NCBI GenBank assembly: GCA_017631775.1
Contig: JAGBSQ010000156.1
Location: 1-10,438, forward strand
Length of the DNA stretch: 10,438 nt
Source: Clostridia bacterium
GTDB taxonomy: Bacteria > Bacillota_A > Clostridia > Oscillospirales > CAG-272
Direction: 5' to 3'
Positions 1 to 5,689 of this stretch are shown in pieces. The position numbers were made by a program, and so were the translations under genes. Within the stretch, counting starts at the first letter, position 1. The number at the start of each line of letters is the position of its first letter. The notes beneath the pieces were generated by a model. That model was not told where the DNA came from and searched no databases. It saw only the letters and a list, made by a program, of their open reading frames with translations.

Positions 1-446
1 CCGTTCTCGAAGAGAAGGCATTCTCCAACGGTCCTCGCGCTGACGTTAAGTGCTACGGCTCCGACAACGTTCCCGAAGGCGTTGCTATCATGAAGCTCGA
101 AAACGTAGGCGTTTCCATCACCGGTAACTCCACCAACCCCACCCGTTTCCAACACCCCGTTGCAGGTACCTACAAGAAGTGGTGCCAAGAGAACGGTGTT
201 AGCTACTTCTCCGTAGCATCCGGTGGCGGTACAGGTAGAACTCTCCACCCCGATAACATGGCAGCAGGTCCTTCCTCTTACGGTATGACCGACACCATGG
301 GCCGTATGCACTCCGATGCACAGTTCGCAGGCTCCTCCTCCGTTCCCGCTCACGTAGAGATGATGGGTCTCATCGGCGCAGGCAACAACCCCATGGTTGG
401 TATGACAGTTGCAGTAGCAGTTGCTATCGAAGAGGCAAGCAAGTAA
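1..446 (+). CDS. GGGtGRT-family protein, C-terminal part (5' truncated)
   Basis: The reading frame is open from the window edge (first full codon at base 3) to the TAA at 444-446, giving about 147 visible residues; the start lies upstream. An internal ATG at 90 is not the start, because the frame and its codon style continue through it. The sequence contains the literal motif GGGTGRT (222-242), followed by LHPDNMAAGPSSYGMTDTMG and a Gly/Met-rich C-terminus. This motif names the Pfam GGGtGRT family, whose members are about 330 residues, so a little under half is seen. The biochemical function of the family is not established to my knowledge. I recall members lying beside iron-sulfur scaffold genes in Clostridia, but nothing here tests that. 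Codons are strongly biased (AAC, TTC, TAC, ATC, GGT, CGT), as expected of a highly expressed gene and unlike the AT-rich neighbour at 621-1847. No signal peptide or membrane segment is visible in this part. Confidence 0.9.
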   Translation, partial: VLEEKAFSNGPRADVKCYGSDNVPEGVAIMKLENVGVSITGNSTNPTRFQHPVAGTYKKWCQENGVSYFSVASGGGTGRTLHPDNMAAGPSSYGMTDTMGRMHSDAQFAGSSSVPAHVEMMGLIGAGNNPMVGMTVAVAVAIEEASK

Positions 447-460
447 TTGCCCATACGTAA

Positions 461-500
461 CGCTTTTTAGAGCTTTTTGAGACTTTTTGAGCGTTTTTCA
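461..500. repeat. Four T5 tracts in exact 10-bp phase (likely bent DNA)
   Basis: T5 tracts sit at 464-468, 474-478, 484-488 and 494-498, exactly ten bases apart, in four degenerate 10-mers of the pattern (a/g)gctttttga. Shorter T3 runs near 505-507 and 516-518 roughly continue the phase. Tracts phased with the helical repeat are a classic cause of intrinsic curvature. AACGCT (459-464) can also pair with AGCGTT (490-495), followed by Ts, so a weak terminator reading is possible too. Confidence 0.6.
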
Positions 501-547
501 AGTGTTTCGAGAAGCTTTGTAAAATCCGATTACAAAAACCAAATAAT

Positions 548-605
548 AAAAAAGTTGGACACATCATTTTCGCATAAAGCGTGGTGATGTGTCCAATATT
601 TTTAT
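548..605. terminator. Bidirectional intrinsic terminator between convergent genes
   Basis: A perfect 12-bp stem is formed by TTGGACACATCA (555-566) and TGATGTGTCCAA (585-596), with a small inner CGC/GCG stem in the loop. On the plus strand a T-rich tail follows (599-603). On the minus strand the A6 at 548-553 becomes a T6 tail. The element lies between the plus-strand GGGtGRT gene and the minus-strand lipoprotein gene and fits both. A second, degraded copy is at 2124-2175. Confidence 0.88.
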
Positions 606-620
606 ATTGTTAAGAATTGA

Positions 621-1847
621 CTAGTTTTCATAGGGAATATAGTATCCTATATATGTTGAGCCATCATTTCCTGCAAAAAATGTGGATGGATTAGTGTGAA
701 AATATGTGTTTGTAATAATGTTTTGATTTTTTAAGCCTTTTGAACTAGTGCTTCTAAATTGAACGTTGCCAACTATGGTTCCGTCAAATATTATACCTCG
801 GCAATCTTCTAAAACTACTGCTCCATACCATATATTTTGTCCAACAAAGTTCCAGCCAATAGTACTGTCCTTAGCATATATTGCAATTCCTCCACCAAGA
901 CCGGTTATTGAATTGTGATTATATGTACTTGAGTAGCACCCGCCGTGAGATTCATTCACGATGTTTGTGCCGTAAAGAGCAAATCCACACCAATTTGAGT
1001 TAAACATACAGCTTGTGTACTGATTATTTCCACCGCAGTTTAATGCGCCAATATAATTATCTCCAAATGTGCAATTTGAAACTTGATTATACTCACCATA
1101 TTCGTCAAACCAAAGTCCGTAGTAGTTGTTATAGAGGCTGGAATTGGTTAACTGGACTGCATGGAAAAAGCGACCCTGTTCAGCGGCACCGGCATCGTTG
1201 TTCTTACAGTAAATTCCTGCTAAATCCCACCCAAAAATATCTAGATTATGTAGATTAATTCGGCGGCATTTATTCATATATATTCCGTAACGATTTCCTG
1301 CGCCAATCTTATCGAACAAACTTTCATCAATCACATGAGAACCCGCAGGCTGTGCTGTCAACCCACCGTCGATAAATAAGTTAGACAAAATTACGTTAGT
1401 TACATTGACCATATAAAATAAAACGTTGGAAGAACTGTCCTCAGCTAACTTCAAGACGGTAGTAGTACCTCCCACAAACGAAATGTTTGATGGAACAGTT
1501 ATATGCTTTGGAAATATGTATGTTCCGTTATCAAATCGTATGGTTTTTCCTGCTGCCGCTGTTAAAAGTGCTTCAAATTGGTTCATGTTTACAATTCCGG
1601 GCAAAACATCGTAGGAAGCGGTCGATATAATGTCAAAGGAATCTTCTCCCTTCGGTCCTTGCTCGCCTTGCGGTCCTTGCTCACCTTGAATACCCTGGTC
1701 GCCCTGGGGACCTTGCTCACCTTGAATACCTTGGTCGCCTTTTTCGCCCTTTTCACCTTGGAAATTCAGCATATCGCAAGATGAAAAAATACAGATAAGC
1801 GCGAACATCATGATAACTGCCAAAATAAGTGCGGTTATTCTCTTCAT
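621..1847 (-). CDS. Collagen-like / beta-helix surface lipoprotein
   Basis: A 408-residue lipoprotein. The start is the ATG at 1845-1847, preceded by AGGAGG (1859-1864, 11-nt spacing); the frame is open further upstream, but those codons overlap the promoter. Residues 1-23 form a signal peptide ending in lipobox FSSC, with Cys24 as the lipidated residue. Residues 31-69 are 13 uninterrupted Gly-X-Y triplets (GEK, GDQ, GIQ, GEQ, GPQ and similar), a collagen-like stalk. From about 85 to the C-terminus the sequence is rich in Asn, Gly, Tyr and short hydrophobic strands (VILSNLFIDGG, GIIFDGTIVGNVQF), as in right-handed parallel beta-helix (pectin-lyase-like) proteins. I see no recognisable catalytic residues. 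The likely design is a lipid-anchored stalk presenting a beta-helix outside the cell, for adhesion or polysaccharide contact. A phage tail-spike origin of the helix is possible. The gene is visibly more AT-rich than most neighbours and is flanked by related hairpins, which suggests acquisition. Confidence 0.85.
   Translation of the reverse strand: MKRITALILAVIMMFALICIFSSCDMLNFQGEKGEKGDQGIQGEQGPQGDQGIQGEQGPQGEQGPKGEDSFDIISTASYDVLPGIVNMNQFEALLTAAAGKTIRFDNGTYIFPKHITVPSNISFVGGTTTVLKLAEDSSSNVLFYMVNVTNVILSNLFIDGGLTAQPAGSHVIDESLFDKIGAGNRYGIYMNKCRRINLHNLDIFGWDLAGIYCKNNDAGAAEQGRFFHAVQLTNSSLYNNYYGLWFDEYGEYNQVSNCTFGDNYIGALNCGGNNQYTSCMFNSNWCGFALYGTNIVNESHGGCYSSTYNHNSITGLGGGIAIYAKDSTIGWNFVGQNIWYGAVVLEDCRGIIFDGTIVGNVQFRSTSSKGLKNQNIITNTYFHTNPSTFFAGNDGSTYIGYYIPYEN
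1641..1757 (-). repeat. Gly-X-Y coding repeat with 36-bp internal duplication
   Basis: This stretch encodes the 13 Gly-X-Y triplets of the lipoprotein. Within it, 1675-1703 and 1711-1739 are 29-bp copies differing at one base, with a 36-bp period, which corresponds to four triplets. The near-identity at DNA level indicates a recent in-frame duplication, so stalk length may vary between strains. Confidence 0.85.
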
Positions 1848-1887
1848 GATAATAATATCCTCCTGTAAGAGATCTTGATATAAAATT

Positions 1888-1916
1888 AGTATAGCATAAC
1901 AAATTCCGTTTTGCAA
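1888..1916 (-). promoter_or_regulatory. Sigma-A-type promoter of the collagen-like lipoprotein gene
   Basis: Read on the minus strand, TTGCAA (1911-1916) and TATACT (1888-1893) are separated by 17 bp. The predicted start of transcription lies near 1880, giving a leader of roughly 35 nt that contains the AGGAGG at 1859-1864. Confidence 0.75.
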
Positions 1917-2042
1917 TAGGTTAGTGGGAACTTCTATCGCGCTCTCTCTACTTCATGAACTTCCCACTCCAAAACATAAAAAATGCGATACCAATACCCC
2001 AATCATTTGATAAAAGGATTTTTCTATACAGTTGAAAAAAGC

Positions 2043-2071
2043 TTGACTTGGAGGGCGTTATCTGTTATAAT
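2043..2071 (+). promoter_or_regulatory. Sigma-A promoter of the 2242-4677 operon
   Basis: TTGACT (2043-2048) and TATAAT (2066-2071) are separated by 17 bp, so this is a near-consensus promoter. Transcription should begin near 2078, leaving a leader of about 165 nt before the ATG at 2242. That leader includes the hairpin at 2124-2175. Confidence 0.82.
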
Positions 2072-2123
2072 GGAATTAGAGAAAAATCTCTTTATAACAA
2101 GCGTTCATTTAACATTTTTAACC

Positions 2124-2175
2124 AAAAAGAGTTGGACACATCATTTGGAACTTGGGGTCTATGATGCGTCTTATT
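2124..2175 (+). promoter_or_regulatory. Terminator-like hairpin in the operon leader (degraded copy of 548-605)
   Basis: GTTGGACACATCATT (2131-2145) is identical to 554-568, and both copies have an A-run just upstream. GACACATCAT (2135-2144) pairs with ATGATGCGTC (2161-2170) with one A-C mismatch and a 16-base loop, followed by a weak U-rich run (TTATTCT). It lies downstream of the promoter at 2043-2071 and upstream of the coding start, so it could act as a leaky terminator or attenuator in the leader. It could equally be an inert relic. Confidence 0.5.
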
Positions 2176-2241
2176 CTAATCATTCAGTGATTCTGAACTC
2201 GTGACAGCAGGTGTTGTAAAATTGTTTTGAAGGAGGCACCC

Positions 2242-3003
2242 ATGAAACAAATCTTGAAACGTGCGCTGGCACTCATTCTCACGTTGATTATGCTTATAGG
2301 CACGATGACCTTGTTCTCGTGCGGTACGTCGGGCGACAAACACGAAAGCGATGAACCACAAAATATCCCCACAATTCCCTCCATAGAAGAACAAATTCGC
2401 GCCTTTGCCAGATCAATTGATAAATCCAATGCCAATTATTCCGCCGCTATGGCTCTTGCTAAACACGGCACAACGGGAGATGGTAAAAAGCTTTCTGTAA
2501 ATCAAAGTCACCCGTTGACAGCGACTTTGATGAATGCGGAGTTATCTTTGACGACGATCATACATGGATGCACAGTAGCGATAGAAAAAATGAAAGAACT
2601 CCACCTTTCATCGATATTTGGTGATGCGGGATGCTATTTTGGAATGAATGATACATATTACAACGTAGCGGCTCTCTATCGCGAAGGCGATGACGACGGT
2701 ATTGGAACCGATGTATTGCGGGTAACAAAACTGATGGACTATGACCAAACATTGAACGCCTATGATTCCTCCCTTGTTTGGATAGCAGGATCCACTGAAA
2801 TTCACATCTACATTACACAAACAAACACGACCGCTACTACAATAACGTATAGCGTAAAAGTTGTTTTTGCCGATGATTTTAATTTCAACACCAGCGAGGG
2901 TTCACTCGTCAGAGAAATTGCATCATTTCTAGGTTCTGCGCTCTTTGAAGATTTCAGATGGACTGCAAAAGCAGAGTTTACTTTAATAATTCCAAATCAT
3001 TGA
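2242..3003 (+). CDS. Lipoprotein of unknown function, first gene of operon
   Basis: A 253-residue predicted lipoprotein. AGGAGG at 2231-2236 is 5 nt from the ATG at 2242; an in-frame TTG at 2227 precedes the binding site and is not the start. Residues 1-26 form a signal peptide (Lys/Arg, then a Leu/Ile-rich core) ending in lipobox LFSC, with Cys27 as the lipidated residue. An acidic and Pro-rich linker follows to about residue 45. The mature part has a mainly helical-looking first half (about 46-120) and a Thr/Val-rich, strand-like second half ending in FTLIIPNH. I do not recognise the family and see no catalytic motif. The next gene begins 16 nt downstream, so the two are co-transcribed. The product should face outside, anchored in the cytoplasmic membrane. 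Confidence 0.85.
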   Translation: MKQILKRALALILTLIMLIGTMTLFSCGTSGDKHESDEPQNIPTIPSIEEQIRAFARSIDKSNANYSAAMALAKHGTTGDGKKLSVNQSHPLTATLMNAELSLTTIIHGCTVAIEKMKELHLSSIFGDAGCYFGMNDTYYNVAALYREGDDDGIGTDVLRVTKLMDYDQTLNAYDSSLVWIAGSTEIHIYITQTNTTATTITYSVKVVFADDFNFNTSEGSLVREIASFLGSALFEDFRWTAKAEFTLIIPNH

Positions 3004-3019
3004 AACCGAGGTCTCCAAT

Positions 3020-3751
3020 ATGAAAAAGGCAATCGCTTTAATAATGATCATAATTTTATTAGTGTCTCTTACGGCACTTACCTCCTGTAATTTGAATATA
3101 CCCCTATATGCCCCCAATGGATTGCAATACATCATCAATGCCGACGGAAAGACCTGCACCATTGTTGGCATCGGTAAATGCACCGATACCGAGGTGGTTA
3201 TTCCCGAAAGCATTTTAAAGCTTCCGGTAACCGTAATCGGTCAAGATGCTTTTTGCGACCAGACACAAATCACCAAGGTCACCATTCCCGAAGGAATTGT
3301 GCAGATCGAAAACGGCGCTTTTATGTACTGCACGGGATTGACTGAAATCATTCTCCCCAATTCCCTTGTGCAAGCAGGCACCTACTCCTTCGGTTTTTGC
3401 GACAATTTAAAAAGCATTCAGTTTTCCCAAAACATGACCGAAATTCCGGTTCAAATGTTCTATATGTGCAAATCTTTGGAGGAAGTCGTCATTCCCGATA
3501 ACGTAAAAGTAATTGGCGACGGCGCTTTTGCCGAATGCCCTTTGCGCTCGGTCAGCCTTGGTTCCGGAATTAAAAAGATCGAGAGCTTTGGCCTTATCAA
3601 CCATGAGTACGCGGGTTTCTCCCTTGACGTTACCTACAACGGCACGCTGGCGCAATGGCAAAACGTAGAGCGCGTTGGCTATTGGATTCAAGAGGAACAC
3701 TGCACCTTTACTTGCTTAGATTTTAACGGAAGTATTATGGACGTATATTGA
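3020..3751 (+). CDS. BspA-type leucine-rich-repeat lipoprotein
   Basis: A 243-residue lipoprotein with a signal peptide (residues 1-22), lipobox LTSC and lipidated Cys23. From about residue 55 to 195 there are roughly six degenerate repeats of the BspA/LRR_5 type, with the pattern VxIPxxVxxIxxxAFxxCxxLxx: for example VTIPEGIVQIENGAFMYC (87-104) and VVIPDNVKVIGDGAFAEC (156-173). The tail VTYNGTLAQWQNV (204-216) is a common end-piece of such proteins. The family is widespread in host-associated Clostridia, Bacteroidetes and protists. Members bind proteins or surfaces, but the ligand cannot be inferred here. The start has a modest GAGG (3008-3011, 8-nt spacing), 16 nt after the previous stop. 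The next gene's coding start is 23 nt after this stop. At 243 residues it is short for the family, suggesting a single small binding domain. Confidence 0.88.
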   Translation: MKKAIALIMIIILLVSLTALTSCNLNIPLYAPNGLQYIINADGKTCTIVGIGKCTDTEVVIPESILKLPVTVIGQDAFCDQTQITKVTIPEGIVQIENGAFMYCTGLTEIILPNSLVQAGTYSFGFCDNLKSIQFSQNMTEIPVQMFYMCKSLEEVVIPDNVKVIGDGAFAECPLRSVSLGSGIKKIESFGLINHEYAGFSLDVTYNGTLAQWQNVERVGYWIQEEHCTFTCLDFNGSIMDVY

Positions 3752-3774
3752 TAAAACGAAATGAGGAAATGATT

Positions 3775-4677
3775 ATGAAGAAAATGATTTTTAAAATTCT
3801 CTGCATTGCCCTGCTTTCTATTCTTGCCCTTGTGTTGGTCGTTGAGCTGTTTTACCTGCCCCGCTATTGGCTCAAAAGAACAAAAATTGTTCCTGCCGAA
3901 AATTCCGGCGAGGAGCTGACTATTATGAGCGCAAACGTTCGCTGCTTCGCTCCGGACGACCTTTTTCAAAAGAGTTGGTTCTATCGTGCAGGATTGCTTT
4001 CCGGCGATATTGCAGAGGTTGCTCCCGACGTAATTTGTTTTCAAGAAGTGCAAGACCTGCACTACAACTATCTTGAAAACGTAATGCCCGAATACAATTC
4101 TGTTATGGCGTTTCGTGATAAATCCATCATTCGCGAGGGCTGCGCAATCTTTTACCGCGCCGACCGCTTTGAAGAGATTGAAACCGGCTACTTTTGGCTG
4201 AGCGAAACCCCCGACGTGCAAAGCAAGGACTGGGGCAGCGCTCATTATCGCGTTTGTGTTTATGCCTGCCTCAAGGATTTGAACACGGGCAAGGAATTTA
4301 TCGTATTTAACACCCACCTCGACCACAAGAGCGAAGAAGCTCGTATTAAGGGCATTGAGGTTGTTCTTGACAAGATTGCCGCACTAGAAGGCCGCCCCGC
4401 GTTCCTCATGGGTGACATGAACGCGCTTGAGAACACCCCCACCATTCAATCCACCAAGGAAAGCTTTGACGATGCACTCAAAATTGCTGCCACCGCCACG
4501 GGAACCGACTACACCTACAACAACTGGGGATCTCCCAAAAAAGGCAACCGCATCGACTACATTCTCATTGGCAAAGGTAGCGCAACCGTTTTGGAATACC
4601 ACGTTGTAAACAATTCTCACAACGGCATCTATTCCAGCGACCATTGCCCGGTCTACATTAAGACGAAAATTAATTGA
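3775..4677 (+). CDS. Membrane-anchored endonuclease/exonuclease/phosphatase (EEP) family protein
   Basis: A 300-residue EEP-superfamily enzyme. The start is the ATG at 3775, 7 nt after GAGGA (3763-3767); an in-frame TTG at 3748 and an ATG at 3769 lie before or on top of that site. Residues 5-27 are one hydrophobic segment without a lipobox, so an N-terminal membrane anchor with the enzyme outside is likely. The EEP motifs are complete and in order: SANVRCF (Asn54), CFQEVQ (Glu91), FNTHLDH (His181), GDMNA (Asp214, Asn216), NRIDYIL (Asp261) and SSDHCPV (Asp289, His290). These residues bind a divalent metal and cut phosphodiester or phosphomonoester bonds. The family covers DNases, sphingomyelinase-like enzymes and inositol phosphatases, and the substrate cannot be told from sequence. 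It is the last gene of the three-gene operon. Confidence 0.9.
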   Translation: MKKMIFKILCIALLSILALVLVVELFYLPRYWLKRTKIVPAENSGEELTIMSANVRCFAPDDLFQKSWFYRAGLLSGDIAEVAPDVICFQEVQDLHYNYLENVMPEYNSVMAFRDKSIIREGCAIFYRADRFEEIETGYFWLSETPDVQSKDWGSAHYRVCVYACLKDLNTGKEFIVFNTHLDHKSEEARIKGIEVVLDKIAALEGRPAFLMGDMNALENTPTIQSTKESFDDALKIAATATGTDYTYNNWGSPKKGNRIDYILIGKGSATVLEYHVVNNSHNGIYSSDHCPVYIKTKIN

Positions 4678-4695
4678 GTTTTAGGGTGAATAATA

Positions 4696-4739
4696 TATGG
4701 AGAGGGGGACTTTCGTGTAAGAAAGTCCCCCTCTCCATA
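4696..4739. terminator. 19-bp perfect hairpin after the operon, no clear U-tract
   Basis: Bases 4696-4714 are exactly complementary to 4721-4739, with a 6-base loop GTGTAA. It begins 18 nt after the EEP stop codon and probably ends the operon transcript. Neither strand has a proper T-tract after the stem (plus strand continues CCTCTCCCCG), so it is not a textbook intrinsic terminator. It may stabilise an mRNA 3' end or be a dispersed palindromic repeat. Confidence 0.6.
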
Positions 4740-4796
4740 CCTCTCCCCGAAAGAACTTAACCAAACACGCCCACGAAAAAAACATTTATTCTATCG

Positions 4797-4855
4797 GTCA
4801 TAAAAAAGTCATAATGCAGTCAAATGCAGGACACAAAAAAGGTGTACTATATAAT
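4797..4855 (+). promoter_or_regulatory. Promoter of the ABC pair with paired direct repeats
   Basis: A consensus TATAAT (4850-4855) has no recognisable -35 box at 16-18 bp. Upstream are two direct-repeat pairs with about one helical turn between copies: GTCATAA at 4797-4803 and 4808-4814 (11 bp), and AATGCAG at 4813-4819 and 4823-4829 (10 bp). A good -10, a poor -35 and helically spaced repeats would suit an activator-dependent promoter. Transcription near 4862 would give a very short leader. Confidence 0.5.
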
Positions 4856-4879
4856 GGAAGAACTCTATGATTGGAGGAC

Positions 4880-5689
4880 ATGAACTTGATTGAACTGAAA
4901 TCAGTTTCGGGCACCTGCGGTGCGGGAACGGTGCAAAACATCAGCCTTCGTTTGCCAAATGGCAAGACGTATGGCGTTTTTTCGCCTTCTTATGCAGATG
5001 CAACCGCTCTGCTCGCTCTAATGGGCGGTGCGCGCACTCCCTTTTGCGGCAATATTTTGGCAGGCGGATTTGATATGCATCGCGAAGCCAAGCAGGCTCG
5101 CCGCGGCATTGCCTACCTCGGTGCCGACCTGCTCCCCGATGACGAATTGACCCCAATTGAATATTTGATGGCGGTTGCCGATGCGCGTGACCTCGCTTAT
5201 GACAAGACCCTGCGCCGTGTGTATGAGCTTTTGGAGCTTGCCGATCTCATCGGCCAAAAAGAGCGCTTGATTGCCAATCTTTCCCACGGTCAAAAGCGCA
5301 CGCTTTGCTTGCTGCAGCTTGTTTTGGGCAAACCCGAAATTTTGATTTTGACCTCTCCCCTCTCGGGTCTTACCCCAAAAGATGCGCAAAAAATGCGCGA
5401 CCTCATTCGCTATTTTGGCGACACGTACACGATTTTCCTCTCTACGCCCTCCTCCTACGATTTGTGCGAGATGTGCGACGAGATTATCGTTTTGCAAAAC
5501 GGAACCCTCAAGACCGTTCTCGCTGCAAACGACGAAGGTCTTGCCGCAGAGCTTGACACAGCACCGGCAGAAATTTCTCCTGCTCCCGCTTCTCCCAAAA
5601 AGCAAGGCTCCACCCGTTGGAAGATGCTTTTGCAAAACAGCGGCGAGTATGAGGTGCTTGACAACGAAGAAAAGGAGGGCAAAAAATAA
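4880..5689 (+). CDS. Degenerate ABC-transporter ATP-binding subunit (pseudo-ATPase, GldA-like)
   Basis: A 269-residue protein with the full ABC nucleotide-binding fold, but the catalytic positions have changed. Where Walker A (GxxGxGKS/T) belongs it reads SPSYADAT (35-42), with no lysine. Where Walker B ends in Asp-Glu it reads LILTSP (155-160), giving Thr158-Ser159. The H-loop LSTH reads LSTP (Pro190). The signature is LSHGQ (134-138), largely kept, and SGL of the D-loop is also kept (162-164). Surrounding spacing and hydrophobic strands are normal and the frame is intact, so this is not a decayed gene. A 50-residue tail rich in Pro, Ala and charge follows. It probably scaffolds the fused permease encoded next, or lends its signature motif to a separate intact ATPase. 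The start is uncertain: GGAGG (4873-4877) is only 2 nt from ATG 4880 but 8 nt from TTG 4886. The stop overlaps the next start by one base (TAATG). Confidence 0.85.
   Translation: MNLIELKSVSGTCGAGTVQNISLRLPNGKTYGVFSPSYADATALLALMGGARTPFCGNILAGGFDMHREAKQARRGIAYLGADLLPDDELTPIEYLMAVADARDLAYDKTLRRVYELLELADLIGQKERLIANLSHGQKRTLCLLQLVLGKPEILILTSPLSGLTPKDAQKMRDLIRYFGDTYTIFLSTPSSYDLCEMCDEIIVLQNGTLKTVLAANDEGLAAELDTAPAEISPAPASPKKQGSTRWKMLLQNSGEYEVLDNEEKEGKK

Larger units (their letters stand above)
1848..2241. other. Divergent intergenic region, no gene seen
   Basis: These 394 bases separate the minus-strand collagen-like lipoprotein gene from the plus-strand operon. They hold one promoter per direction (1888-1916 minus, 2043-2071 plus), an 8-bp inverted repeat AGTGGGAA/TTCCCACT (1923-1930 with 1961-1968, 30-base loop), a GAACTTC direct repeat inside it (1928-1934 and 1957-1963), and a terminator-like hairpin at 2124-2175. 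An open frame at 1983-2204 has no ribosome binding site and runs across the plus promoter, so I do not call it a gene. Confidence 0.6.

Noticed and set aside
1641..1757. Short repeats that could suggest a CRISPR array
   Set aside because: They are in-frame Gly-X-Y codons within one gene, with no unique spacers between identical repeats. The same holds for the 15-bp repeats at 8146-8220.
621..1847. Prophage remnant, because collagen-like and beta-helix parts occur in phage tail fibres
   Set aside because: The protein has a lipoprotein signal peptide and its own promoter, and no other phage gene is present. Phage ancestry of the domain stays possible but not a prophage.
1983..2204. A 73-codon frame in the intergenic region upstream of the operon
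   Set aside because: It has no ribosome binding site, crosses the promoter at 2043-2071 and the leader hairpin, and its translation resembles nothing.
3688..4326. A 212-codon minus-strand open frame opposite the EEP gene, and similar ones at 5018-5635, 6124-6663 and 7009-7599
   Set aside because: All sit opposite well-supported genes and show no family motif or promoter, so they are shadows of codon bias.
4880..5689. Calling the ABC-like gene a pseudogene
   Set aside because: The frame is full length with a ribosome binding site, normal spacing of all fold elements, a kept signature motif and translational coupling to the next gene; only the ATP-handling residues differ.
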